NCBI RefSeq assembly: GCF_002024165.1
Contig: NZ_MWQN01000007.1
Span: forward strand, 1-32,328
Direction: 5' to 3'
Source: Embleya scabrispora
Lineage (GTDB): Bacteria; Actinomycetota; Actinomycetes; Streptomycetales; Streptomycetaceae
DNA: 32,328 bases
Numbering within the stretch: position 1 is the stretch's first letter; each line of letters starts with the position of its first letter. The notes beneath the pieces were generated by a model. It saw only the letters and a program-made list of their open reading frames with translations, searched no databases and was not told the DNA's origin. Made by a program: the position numbers and the translations under genes. Below are positions 8,309-16,649 of this stretch, in pieces.

Positions 8309-8749
8309 ATGGTGAACCGTCGCGTGTATGTGGACCTGGGCCAGGTCGAGGATCTCGATCACGACTGGCTCCACGTGGTCCTGGAGGGGCCCTCCGGAGT
8401 CGTCTATCAGCTCCAGCACGGGGGTCATTCCTGCTGCCAGGGCGCGATCGAGGGATATCTGGTGCCGGTCGAGTCGCCGGAGGGGTATGCCGCGTTGATC
8501 GACCTGTTCGTGCATCGGCTGCGCAGCGCGCCGGTGGCGATGGCGTCCATTCCCGAGCACCTGCCCGCGCTGCGCGCGGCCGTCGCCCTGATCCGGATCC
8601 CCGCGACCGGCGAACCCTCGCCCCCCTACGGCGACGACCTGACCCGCATCGTCGTCGACGAGAGCCGCTTGGAGGAGATGACCGAGGCGCACGTCCCGGT
8701 GACCACGGAGTTCGGGCCCGGCATCCTGGTCTGGTCCAACTCCGACTGA
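8309..8749 (+). CDS. DUF6210 family protein
   Basis: 146 residues from ATG 8309, ending WSNSD. It matches the DUF6210 pattern throughout: RRVYVDLGQVEDLDHDWLHV at the N-terminus, VVYQLQHGGHSCCQGAIEGY at about 30-50, LVPVE, and the C-terminal VPVTTEFGPGILVWSNSD. It has no membrane segment and no catalytic motif that can be named. The function is unknown. DUF6210 genes occur as scattered singletons in Streptomyces and are sometimes found in immunity-type clusters. The gene is intact. Confidence 0.8.
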   Translation: MVNRRVYVDLGQVEDLDHDWLHVVLEGPSGVVYQLQHGGHSCCQGAIEGYLVPVESPEGYAALIDLFVHRLRSAPVAMASIPEHLPALRAAVALIRIPATGEPSPPYGDDLTRIVVDESRLEEMTEAHVPVTTEFGPGILVWSNSD

Positions 8750-9124
8750 ACCCCCGTCACCGGGCACGCGGGCACGGCGACATCGGCAAGGGCCGGACCG
8801 TGTCCCCGGCACGCGACGACCGCCCGCCCCGGGCGCGCCTCGGGTCCGGGACCCGGGGCCTGCGATGGACGCGTTCCATCACGGCGGTGTCGACGGCGTC
8901 GACGGCTTTCGCGCCGTCGAAGCGGGTGGTGCGCGGCGGCACCGGCGCGTTCGCCGGAGCCGTTCCCGTTCGACGGGTCGTCGAACGGGGCCGGCCGTCG
9001 GCGGTTTCGTCGCGTCCGGCGCGCCGCCGGGTCGTGGCTCTCGGTCGCGGTCGGCCCGCGGCGGTCGGAGCCCGTCGTTCGCGTGGTCGACCGTCCCGTC
9101 GTGGGCGGGTGCCGCCCCACGACG
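8750..9124. repeat. Non-coding gap with dispersed repeat E1 (core 8990-9065)
   Basis: No gene is seen in these 375 bases. From about 8955 to 9110 the sequence resembles 19570-19735, downstream of the second VGPxRFGMT gene. The most conserved part is CGTCGGCGGTTTCGTCGCGT followed by CCGGCGCGCCGCCGGG, shared also with 10980-11045 on the opposite strand. Confidence 0.6.
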
Positions 9125-10033
9125 TCAGACCAGGGGATCGCCGTTGCCCGGGTACTCCTCGGAGGGCAGCGAGTCCCATTCGGTGTTCGCGCCGTCGCGC
9201 GTCACCATGAACAACGGGCGCGATCGCACGACCGCCCCGACCGTCTGCCCGCACATCACGATCCCGGAATCGTCCGGCCCCGCGTAGCCCGCGTGCGAGT
9301 AGCGAAGCCAGACGCCCCGCGCCTCGGCGTATGCGATCGCCTCGCTCTCCAACTCCGCTCGGTCCCTGCCGACCAGCGCGAGTCCGTCGTAGGCGACTCG
9401 GGGGCCGTGTTCGGCGTCGACGGCGACGCAGAACAACCCCGCGGCCCGGCTCACGTACGCCGTGACCGCGGGCGGTGAGCTAGCGGGCTCGCGGCGGCGG
9501 ACCTCGATCCTCCACGTCCGGGAGAAGCTCGTGTGGCCCGGCGCGCAGTCGCCGACGCTCGTCCGGCCCGGTATCCCGGCCGCCGCCTCGACCGCTGCGT
9601 CGACGGTCATGCCGAACCGGAGCGGGCCGACACCGACGCCGGGCGCATGGACCCACTCGTCCCATCCGGCGGGCCCGGCCCCGAACACCGCGGCCGCGGT
9701 CGCCCCCGTGAAGGCATCCGAGACCCGCCGCCTCACGGTCCAGGCACCGTCCGGCCCCCGGGTCGGCGGCCCCTCCGGCACGCCCGCACCCGCGAGCACG
9801 TCCTCGACCGGCGGACGCGAGGGTCGGTCGGCGAGGACCTCCTCGAGGTTCTCGTGCTCGTACCGCTCGACCGCGTACACCAACGCCTCGTACACGTCCT
9901 CGGCCAACCGGGGCCCCCACCCCCGGCGACGGGCGTCGTCCGCCGCGAAGACGGCGGCGACCGCCCGGGCGTACGCGTCGAAATCGGCGAGAGGGGCGCC
10001 GGGCGCCGGAGAATCGGTCACGGGAACGATCAT
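9125..10033 (-). CDS. Two-domain VGPxRFGMT protein, copy 1
   Basis: 302 residues from ATG 10033 (MIVPVTDSPAPGAP). The N-terminal helical domain (about 15-75) reads FDAYARAVAAVFAADDARRR and YEALVYAVERYEHENLEEVL. After a Pro-rich linker comes GWDEW and the hallmark VGVGPLRFGMTVDAAVEAA near 155, then strands ending VRSRPLFMVTRDGANTEWDS. A near-duplicate is at 19730 in the same orientation, and a single-domain relative is at 3162. The C-terminus PSEEYPGNGDPLV looks native, unlike that of the second copy. Function unknown. A stand-alone family with an optional N-terminal domain and several local copies is reminiscent of immunity proteins; this is inference. Confidence 0.82.
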   Translation of the reverse strand: MIVPVTDSPAPGAPLADFDAYARAVAAVFAADDARRRGWGPRLAEDVYEALVYAVERYEHENLEEVLADRPSRPPVEDVLAGAGVPEGPPTRGPDGAWTVRRRVSDAFTGATAAAVFGAGPAGWDEWVHAPGVGVGPLRFGMTVDAAVEAAAGIPGRTSVGDCAPGHTSFSRTWRIEVRRREPASSPPAVTAYVSRAAGLFCVAVDAEHGPRVAYDGLALVGRDRAELESEAIAYAEARGVWLRYSHAGYAGPDDSGIVMCGQTVGAVVRSRPLFMVTRDGANTEWDSLPSEEYPGNGDPLV

Positions 10034-10189
10034 CACCGACGGCCCCGACACACACCGGAGACCACGTCGAACGCCGGGTCGACGACCGCGCCTTCCCCGG
10101 GCCGCCACCGGCATCGGCACACCCGTCGAGATCGCTCCGGGGCCTCCCACGCCCACATCGGAGTGACACTCCCCCCGGCCTCACCCCAC

Positions 10190-10307
10190 AACGGGACCCC
10201 CGACGACGCCCGATCGCTCGACCGCCTCCCCCTCACACCGGGCACCGGACCCTGAGGGCCGGGACCGCAGGCAGGGGCCCGGCTCATGGGCGGGTTCGTC
10301 ATCCCCA
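10190..10307 (+). repeat. Repeat E4, left arm of an imperfect inverted repeat
   Basis: Starting at ACGGGACCCC, through GACGCCCGATCGCTCGAC and CCGGACCCTGAGG, to GGGCGGGTTCGTC, this stretch matches the reverse complement of about 11010-11127 with roughly three quarters identity and a few one-base gaps. The two arms face each other across the gene at 10353-10878. Confidence 0.65.
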
Positions 10308-10352
10308 CCCGAACGACCCCCACGTGAGGGGTAGACAGGCGGGCGATCCCAC

Positions 10353-10878
10353 CTACTCGCCCTTGACCTTCTCCGTCTCGGCAAGTCGATCAGGATGCGC
10401 TTGGGAAGCTCCGCGGCCGTCAGCCGGAATGGGGTCCAGCGATCCTTGGCTTGCGGCTTCATCGATGCCGAGAACCCAAATTTTCCTTTGCTGTTCGGCT
10501 CGGTCACCATCTTGGCGAACTCGGGACTCGGCACGAGCCAGGCCGTCGTGATCGCCCCGAGTTCGACATCCACCGCGACGAACAGCATGTCCAGATCGGC
10601 CCTCGGCCGGAACGTCTGCGAGCGCACGAAGGCCATCAACCTGCCCTGTCGAACTTGCACCCCGGTGGACATCCGGGCCTTCACCTGCACCGCGAGGGTG
10701 GCGGAACTCCCGCGACGATGGAAAACAAGGTCGACTCCTTCGTCGTCCACGAGCGAAGTCGCCACGTTCAACTCGCCTTCCGTGGCCAGGATGCACGAGG
10801 CAGCAACCAGATACTCGGCGGCCTTCCCCTTCGGGCGGCGACCGGGCTCTTGTCCAGGTATTCCTCGTCATCGCTCAT
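10353..10878 (-). pseudogene. PD-(D/E)XK nuclease-like protein, frameshifted twice
   Basis: Reading across three frames gives one coherent protein of about 175 residues. It begins MSDDEEYLDKSPVAA, continues PKGKAAEYLVAASCILATEG and ELNVATSLVDDEGVDLVFHR, then VQVKARMS, and ends LAETEKVKGE. The order GELxxxxSLVDDxGVDLVF, about ten residues, VQVKAR is the active-site layout of PD-(D/E)XK proteins of the DUF4365 kind (D, then QxK). One missing base near 10825 breaks the N-terminus and another near 10385 breaks the C-terminus. Adding two bases gives exactly 176 codons. It could be a decayed nuclease of a defence or mobile module. Flanking inverted repeats at 10190 and 11010 suggest it travelled as a unit. 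Confidence 0.7.
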
Positions 10879-10887
10879 GCCAGGAAT

Positions 10888-11439
10888 CTACGGGTGGACG
10901 TGCGGGAAGGCCGTACGACATGCGCGAGGGCGGCAAGGGCGCCGGTACGGTCGCGCACCGGCGGCCGGGTCCGCCGTCACCGCAGGCAGCGACGGCCCCG
11001 GCGGCGCGCCGGACGCAAGGAACCCGCCGACGACCGGGCCCTGCCCGCGGTTCTCCCGGACCTCAGGGTCCGGCACCCCGTGCGGGGAGGAGTGATCGAG
11101 CGATCGGGCGTCGGCGTGGGTCCCGCTGTAGGGAGTCGAGTTGGTGATGCCGATGCGGACCGGACCGGGGGTGGTGCGTGTCCCCAGTGCGGTCCACTGG
11201 TCGAGTTCGTGTTCGGCGTACGCGTGGAGCAGGACGGCGAGTCGGATCTCGTGGGCGGGGGTGAACCGGTTCTCCCGCGCGCCGAGCGGCGGCAGCACAG
11301 GGTCGATCGAGTGGAAGCAGCCGTCGGTGGCGCCCGGGGGATACGTACGGAACATCTCGAGGTACACGTGTCCGTACCTCGTCCGCACCCGCAGTACGGC
11401 CACCTCGTCCAGCACGTGCTCGGCGTATTCGTGCGGCAC
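10888..11439 (-). CDS. Unrecognised protein with internally duplicated HxYAEHxLD motif
   Basis: The convincing part is 11110-11439. It begins VPHEYAEHVLDEVAVLRVRT, continues YGHVYLEMFRTYPPGATDG, and contains a second, similar unit, LLHAYAEHELDQWTALGTRT followed by PGPVRIGITN. The two units look like an internal duplication of a helix plus strand. I do not recognise the family. The start is uncertain: GTG 11439 is the first in-frame start that does not run into the divergent gene at 11491, but similarity to coding composition reaches a little further upstream. The C-terminal third, below about 11110, is simply repeat E3 read in frame, so the native end has probably been replaced. Confidence 0.5.
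   Translation of the reverse strand: MPHEYAEHVLDEVAVLRVRTRYGHVYLEMFRTYPPGATDGCFHSIDPVLPPLGARENRFTPAHEIRLAVLLHAYAEHELDQWTALGTRTTPGPVRIGITNSTPYSGTHADARSLDHSSPHGVPDPEVRENRGQGPVVGGFLASGAPPGPSLPAVTADPAAGARPYRRPCRPRACRTAFPHVHP
10977..11127 (-). repeat. Repeat E3, right arm of an imperfect inverted repeat
   Basis: On the minus strand this reads GCGGGACCCAC, GACGCCCGATCGCTCGAT, CCGGACCCTGAGGTCCGGGA, then CCCGGTCGTCGGCGGGTT and CCGGCGCGCCGCCGGGG. The first part matches E4 at 10190. The last 45 bases match E1 (8990) and E2 (19607). Confidence 0.65.
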
Positions 11440-11490
11440 CAGGGCGAGTTGTCCGGCGACGTCACCGCAGGGGTGCGCAAGACTGTGCCG

Positions 11491-12027
11491 GTGGCGTTGA
11501 CACAGCAGTTCGCGAGGGTGACTCCGGCGTACATCGAGGCTTGTCGTCGCCGAGCGGCCGCGTCGTCCACGGGTGATCCGGGTTGGGATCCGCCCGTGGA
11601 GGACTGTCTCGACCTGAACTGGGACGCCTGGCCCTTGCCGGCGCTGTTTCGTCGGGCCGGCCTCGAGTCCGCGTCGGTGATCGCGATCGACCGCGCCCTG
11701 GACGGCGACCCCGGCGGGGACATCGCCTTCCTGGACCACGACGGGGTCTACGACGGCATGACCGAGCCACCCGACCTCCTGGCCCCCGGGGCCGTCGCCG
11801 AAATCGCCGCCGCCCTGGACGCCGTCGACGCCGACCGGGTCCTCGCCGCGATACCCCCGACCGCGGAGGAGACCGCCACCGTGTTCCGATTCCGCGTCGA
11901 GGACATCGTGGCTCTCATGGCCGGAATCGGGCTCGTGCCCTATGTGGCGGGCGCGTTGGACCGGCTGCGGGCGTTCTACGCGGAAGCCGCCCGGCGGGAC
12001 CTGGCCATGGTGGTGTGGATCGACTGA
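11491..12027 (+). CDS. DUF1877-like protein
   Basis: 178 residues from GTG 11491; TTG 11497 is an alternative. It opens LTQQFARVTPAYIEACRRRA. The DUF1877 (YfbM) features are VEDCLDLNWDAWPLPALFRR, corresponding to the family's LDKxWHxLHFLL, then LAPGAVAEIAAALDAV near 95-110, and the closing LRAFYAEAARRDLAMVVWID. These proteins are soluble, of unknown function, and are often found near polymorphic-toxin immunity genes. It starts about 50 bases from the divergent minus-strand gene. Intact. Confidence 0.75.
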   Translation: MALTQQFARVTPAYIEACRRRAAASSTGDPGWDPPVEDCLDLNWDAWPLPALFRRAGLESASVIAIDRALDGDPGGDIAFLDHDGVYDGMTEPPDLLAPGAVAEIAAALDAVDADRVLAAIPPTAEETATVFRFRVEDIVALMAGIGLVPYVAGALDRLRAFYAEAARRDLAMVVWID

Positions 12028-12282
12028 GGACCGTTCGACGCGGTCCGGAACCAACCTGCCCCGGCCGGGTGTCGCGGTGTTCGGGACCCGACCGAACGCA
12101 CGACCGTGGTTGGCATGCGCGGCGTCGAGGTCCCGATCACATCGCCGCAAGCTCCACACGACGAACCCGTTCGCCTGCCGCATCAACACCCGGTCGATGT
12201 CGTCGCGTCCGCGGAACGTGCGAGCATGCTGCCGAACCCGACCGACACTTGCCCGCGCCTGCGGCGGGGCGGCGGGCTGCGG

Positions 12283-12846
12283 TCACGGCGGTGGCGTGGA
12301 CGGTCGTGGCGGCACGGCAGGCCGCGTGTTCGCGGTCGGGGCGGCGATCTCGTCGCGGATCACCCGCGCTGCGTCGACGGTGTACCGCGCCCCGGCGACG
12401 ACCACCCCGGGAAACGGATCCAGGGCCGGGGGCCGGAACATGTCCTCCTCGATGTGGTACATCGCGCGGCGCCGGAGCGTGCCGTCGCGCAGGCGCACGT
12501 CCAGGCGCACCGTCCCCGCGTCGGGGCGCCGCCCCGGACGCAGTGTCAGCGTGATCTCGGCGATCGCGCGCCAGGGCAGGGGGACGGTGGTGTGTGCGTC
12601 GTGCAGGACGAGCGCGTGCGGGCCGATCTCGAGACGGCGTCGAGCCCGGGTGTGCGCGAGGTGGACGGGGACCAACGCGAGGAGCAGGCCGATGCCGGCC
12701 AAGGCGAGCAGCAGGACCCATCGGCGCGTCGTGAGCGGCCCGCTCACGCCGGCCAGGCCCGCGCCCGCCATGATCGCCGCGAGGACCGGGACGGCGACAC
12801 CCGCGGTCGCGTTCGTGGCGATCCCGCCGGTGCGCACACCCCCCAC
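12283..12846 (-). CDS. Small membrane protein with PH-like domain
   Basis: 187 residues from a GTG at 12846; a second GTG at 12837 is equally possible. Two hydrophobic helices, AGVAVPVLAAIMAGAGLAGV (about 15-35) and WVLLLALAGIGLLLALVPV (about 45-65), form an N-terminal hairpin. A cytoplasmic beta domain of the bacterial PH type follows: RRRLEIGPHALVLHD, VPLPWRAIAEITLTL, VRLDVRLRDGTLR. The tail is Pro-rich. Such proteins are usually of unknown function in actinomycetes. The frame runs open far upstream, so the start is a choice based on where coding character begins. Confidence 0.6.
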   Translation of the reverse strand: MGGVRTGGIATNATAGVAVPVLAAIMAGAGLAGVSGPLTTRRWVLLLALAGIGLLLALVPVHLAHTRARRRLEIGPHALVLHDAHTTVPLPWRAIAEITLTLRPGRRPDAGTVRLDVRLRDGTLRRRAMYHIEEDMFRPPALDPFPGVVVAGARYTVDAARVIRDEIAAPTANTRPAVPPRPSTPPP

Positions 12847-13167
12847 ACGACCCGATCCCCGTGGACCGCGCGGTTCGCACGCACGGTGTCCATCCCCCAC
12901 CCCCGCATCGCGACGTGCCGTGCAGCGTAACCCCGCCTCGACGCGACGTTCCAAACGCCGAGTTCCGGCCGGGGCGCCGGGCCGGTCGACCCGTCGTTCG
13001 ACGGCGCGTGCGGCTTCGATCGTCGCGTTCCCGGTGGAGGGTGGCGTCGACGTCCGGGACAAGTGTTGGAAGGGCAGCACACAACAGCATGGTGCCGACG
13101 GCGTTGCGTATTCGGTTGTCGTGAGTTCCGTCCGACCCCGACAGCAGCACGCGGCCGCCTCTGGGTC

Positions 13168-13646
13168 CTATTCGGTGTAGGCGATGTGGGGGAGGCCGAC
13201 GGCGTCGTAGAGGTTGTGCAACCAGCCTCGGGCAAAGGCGAGTTCGATCTTGGCGAGGTCGGCGGTGAGGCCTGCTTCGGCGGCCCAGGCGACGGCTCCG
13301 GCGACGGCATTGTCGCGCTGGTAGTCGGTGGGGAGCGCGTCCGGGTAGTCGCTGAGGACGCATTCCTCGACGAAGACGCCGTCCCAGCGCAGGCCCGATG
13401 GTGTGGCGGCCTCGCCGATCGCGCAGTCGTCGTCCATGACGTAGAACGCATGGCAGGGGCGCCGGTCACGCCGACCACGGCGGTGATGTCCGCGTCGTCG
13501 CGCGGGCGCGAACTCATGTGGATCTCCCGCCAGGGACCCCTGGGGTAGTCCTCCTCCCAGCCACGGCTGCCGAACGCGGCGACGGCTGGATGTTCGGCGA
13601 GTGTGTGGTCGCCTTTGGCAACGATGATGTAGCCCCGGTAGCCCAT
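13168..13646 (-). pseudogene. MGYRGY-type small protein broken by a one-base deletion
   Basis: From ATG 13646 it reads MGYRGYIIVAKGDHTLAEHP, SRGWEEDYPRGPWREIHMSS and ITAVVGVTGAPA. Near 13460 the sensible frame changes to CHAFYVMDDDCAIGEAATPS, YPDALPTDYQRDNAVAGAVA and LHNLYDAVGLPHIAYTE, and it stops at 13168. Restoring one base gives exactly 160 codons. The family is a Streptomyces hypothetical I know only by its opening motif; no function can be given. The protein is acidic and soluble. It is either a pseudogene or a sequencing error, since the two halves are otherwise well preserved. Confidence 0.75.
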
Positions 13647-13668
13647 GGCGGGACCGTAGCGCCGTGAG

Positions 13669-13959
13669 GTGACAGGGGCTCGGCGAAGCGGGGCAGCCGA
13701 GACGGTCGGTCCGATTGCCGACGAGGACGACAGGGCGGTCCTCACGGCAGGCTGGCGAGCGGCTCTCGCCGACGACGTAGCGTCCCCGGTCCCCAAGCCC
13801 GGGCGAGGCGGGTGCCCGAGCGGCAAGGTTCGCCACCCCGACCGAGAGTCCGCCGTCGCGGGTCTGGGGCAATATCGAAATCCCAGGGCCGACCGTGTGG
13901 TCGGGCGCTGCTATCGCTGCCCGGACTGCGGGGACCGGCACCTGACGAGTCGGGCATAG
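13669..13959 (+). CDS. Small zinc-ribbon protein
   Basis: Up to 96 residues; only the last 50 are convincing: GGCPSGKVRHPDRESAVAGL, then CYRCPDCGDRHLTS. The pattern C-P-S-G-K, a helix, then CxxC followed by H is that of short actinobacterial Zn-ribbon proteins of unknown function. The GTG start at 13669 is 22 bp from the divergent MGYRGY gene. A later start is possible because residues 1-40 have little coding character. Confidence 0.5.
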   Translation: MTGARRSGAAETVGPIADEDDRAVLTAGWRAALADDVASPVPKPGRGGCPSGKVRHPDRESAVAGLGQYRNPRADRVVGRCYRCPDCGDRHLTSRA

Positions 13960-14484
13960 CCGATCCACTCCCCCGACTCGCCGAGAGTGTCCCGGCGACC
14001 ACGGGGTTCCGGCGACCCGTCACCTGACTGCCAGTCATCGGAATCGGGCAGTAGCCGCACAGCCACCGCCGTGCCGCGATCGGGGGGCCGACGTCCCCCG
14101 GCGAGAGGCATCCCGACGCCGCCGGCCCGGCCGACCGCAGCCGAGCCCCCGCGTGCAGTGCGATCCGCCACTCGGCCACTTCGGGTGCGGGCCACGTGGT
14201 GGGACCGCTGCTTCGGCCACCCATGGCGGCCGCAGGTTCGCTCTCTCGGACGCGGCCATCGGCGCAACGCCCTTGCGGAGACGACCCCGGCCGTGGCGCC
14301 GATGGTCAAGGGACGGCCGAGCAGGCGTCGCCGGTTCCTCCACACCCGGCGGGACGCGTGCGGTGGTCGCCTGCTCCGTGACGGTCCGCCTCAGGTTCGG
14401 GGCGCCAGGAGTACTGCGCGCAGGGCATCCGCGACCGGCGGGGCGAAGCGTCGAGGAGGTACGGGTTCACAAGAGGCGAGAACG
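13960..14484. other. Gap without a supported gene
   Basis: These 525 bases hold no reading frame with a believable protein. Part of 14391-14484 may be the displaced C-terminus of the minus-strand gene to the right: in one frame it reads LLLTFSPLVNPYLLDASPR, in another ADVLASCEPVPPRRFAPPV. I cannot tell which, if either, is genuine. Confidence 0.5.
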
Positions 14485-15020
14485 TCAGCAGCAACTCGCC
14501 CCATCCTCGTGGCCTTGGCACATCGCGTGGTCCTCGACGAACAGCATGGTGTCCGGGTCGAAGCCCTCGATCGGGTTGTGGACGATCGTGCGCTCCCCGG
14601 GCCGGGCGTGCTCTCGCTCCAGTACCGCGCGCAGGTCCCGTCGAAGAGTCCGTGAAGCCGGGCGTCGCTCTGCGGGCCCACGGCGATGCGCAGTTCCGCA
14701 CGCTCCACGGCGAGCGCCGGGTGCACGGCCGGGTCCTTCCGCACCAGGGGGTGCTCCATGGCGGTGACCGTATGCCAGGACCCCTTGGGCACCGCCATCG
14801 GCCGCCCCCCGGAGTTCATCAACGCGTTCGTGTAGTCGGGAGTCGCGGCCTTGACCTCCGCCTCCGCGCTCTCCTGGGGCACCTGGCAGTCCGGACGGAT
14901 GTATCCGAGGAGGCGGCCCGCGTCGTATACGGCGTTCCAGCAGTCGGCGACGTCGGCCCCCCACCACGCACAGGTGCAACGAGAACAGTGACCCTGCGGA
15001 CGGGCCTTGCGTGGTGACAT
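14485..15020 (-). pseudogene. Cys-rich unknown protein with a one-base deletion
   Basis: From ATG 15020 it reads MSPRKARPQGHCSRCTCAWW and continues DVADCWNAVYDAGRLLGYIR. The N-terminus has a CxxC-C-C cluster that may bind metal. Coding is clear through LRIAVGPQSDARLHGLFDGT at about 14650, where it changes frame to AVLEREHARPGERTIVHNPI and MLFVEDHAMCQGHEDG, stopping at 14485. One added base makes 179 codons. Another frame change near 14490 is possible. I do not recognise the family. It lies between other small accessory genes and has the same type of lesion as several of them. Confidence 0.6.
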
Positions 15021-15210
15021 GTCGCGATCCTGTCGGTTCCGGGCCCCCACGCGACAATCCGGCGAGTCCAACGTCGCGGCGCCGGTGGACATCGCGAATC
15101 GACGCGACTGAAGCCCCATGTCGGAGCCGGCGCATGCGAACGCCACTCGGACCGGCCGGCGCCGGAGCCGGATGGTTCGCCGCGGGCCGCACACGCGTTC
15201 AACTGCGCAA

Positions 15211-15750
15211 TCACATGCGCAGCGTCACCGTCACCGGGGAGTTGGGAAAATTGCTGGGCATTCCTCGCACTTCCCCTTGGCGCCCAAGAAACCGAGCCAG
15301 AAAATCCGTAACGCCTTCGGGGCAAGGAAGCCAATCGCCGTTTGTCGTCTCGATCACCATTGACCAACTATCCGGGTCAGACCTCGTCAACCAATGAAAA
15401 ACGTCACCGTGGAAAGACTTCCCCCACGGAAGCAATCCATTTTTCTCCGGGAATGCTTGGTATCCATCCGCTTCATCGCCCTCCGTCATATACCGGAGAG
15501 CTTGCAATGCATTATCCATATCTCGAAGGTACTCGGACTCCTTCCCGGGAGAAGGGACATTGACGGCCAAAAATCCATCGAAAACGAGTGGCGGATAACA
15601 CTCCGCGAACCACTTGAAGTCGCTGGGAAGCGTCGTACCGATCCCCGTTTCGACAAGGTCCCATTGGACGTATGAAATCGATGATATGCGATGCGCCGCA
15701 AGTCCTGGAATCAGGGCTTCCATCCAGCCGATCCTCGAGCTGTCCATCAT
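15211..15750 (-). CDS. SMI1/KNR4 (SUKH) family protein, low GC
   Basis: 179 residues from ATG 15750, preceded by GGAGAGGG. It has the SUKH layout: an N-terminal helix SRIGWMEALIPG, then YVQWDLVETGIGTTLPSDFK (30-50), WFAECYPPLVFDGFLAVNVP, and in the C-terminal half LPWGKSFHGDVFHWLTRSDP, WSMVIETTNGDWLPCPEGVT. SUKH proteins are the commonest immunity superfamily for polymorphic nuclease toxins. No toxin gene is near, so this is an orphan. Two 60-base lines I counted inside the gene have 48% and 55% GC, far below the window, and it uses A/T-ending codons freely. That, and its intactness among broken neighbours, points to recent acquisition. Confidence 0.85.
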   Translation of the reverse strand: MMDSSRIGWMEALIPGLAAHRISSISYVQWDLVETGIGTTLPSDFKWFAECYPPLVFDGFLAVNVPSPGKESEYLRDMDNALQALRYMTEGDEADGYQAFPEKNGLLPWGKSFHGDVFHWLTRSDPDSWSMVIETTNGDWLPCPEGVTDFLARFLGRQGEVRGMPSNFPNSPVTVTLRM

Positions 15751-16065
15751 CCCTCTCCGTTCCCATACATGCGGCGCAATACTCCGGCACGTCTCGCACT
15801 TCATCGATCCCATCCCACGCACAGCGTTTTGATGGGTTCTGCAGGCTACGCGGTTGCACCGAGCCGTCCACGGGACCCGGTTCGATCGTGGCGTGGTGAC
15901 GCAGGCGGGGATGTGCGCAATCGTGTGCGATGGGCGGTCACGGAACGAGCGACATCCACACGACGCGTGCGTGGGGTCGGCCGGCGCGGAGGGAAACGGA
16001 TGGGCGTGGAGCGGCTTTCCGGGGGCGCGCTGTCGGTGCGCACAACGCGGCTGTGCGGGCCTTGA
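15751..16065. other. Gap without a supported gene
   Basis: Upstream of the SUKH gene, these 315 bases change from low to high GC. I see no gene, repeat or strong hairpin in them. Confidence 0.4.
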
Positions 16066-16489
16066 CCGGACCGATCCACGCGTCCACAGCGGTGGCCGGC
16101 GGACACCACAGCGCGCCCCGACGAACTCGCCCTGGTCCCGGTTCTGGGCGTCGTGCTGCCCGACGTGCGCATCGCCACCCACGTCAATGACGAAGGCCAT
16201 CTGCGTGCCCAGGCGTGGGGACCGGACGGAACGTACGCCATGGCGGTCTCCGACCCCGACGGCGACCACCCCGCCTGGACATGGGGACCCCGTGGTCGTG
16301 TTCTTGCGCGTTCGTTGGTTCCGCTGCGACGAAGTCTCCCGCAGGAAAAGGACCTTCAAGGAACACGGATATCCCGGTGTCCCCCTACCCGTCGTGTTCT
16401 TCGTCGTCCCCGGCGTCGGCCGGGTCTCGCGCTGGACGCAGAGCGCCGCTATCGCACCCGGGGCAGGGCGCACGTTCAGCACGTCCTGA
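16066..16489 (+). pseudogene. Remnant of an unrecognised protein
   Basis: Two neighbouring frames contain protein-like sequence. The first, from 16100 to about 16285, reads DELALVPVLGVVLPDVRIAT, NDEGHLRAQAWGPDGTYAMA and DHPAWTWGP. The second, to the stop at 16489, reads VVVFLRVRWFRCDEVSRRKR and GVPLPVVFFVVPGVGRVSRW. There is no acceptable start in the first frame after the stop at 16063. It is probably the debris of one small gene. No family is recognised. Confidence 0.35.
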
Positions 16490-16649
16490 CCTCGGCCGCC
16501 GTCGACGCCTGGCGCGACGCCGCCCAAGGAGCACATGCTCCGGAGCACCCCACCGCACGCCCCCGCCGCCGGCAGGGCTTCCCGAGCAACGTGGCCGCGA
16601 TCGGTCACGCGCGTGTTCGGTGGTCGGTAGCCGGGTCCCGGCGCGCGGG

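Noticed and set aside
12060-12189. Minus-strand peptide beginning MLMRQANGFVVWSLRR
   Set aside because: It looks faintly protein-like, but the frame then runs through low-quality sequence antisense to the DUF1877-like gene. It is too short to support.
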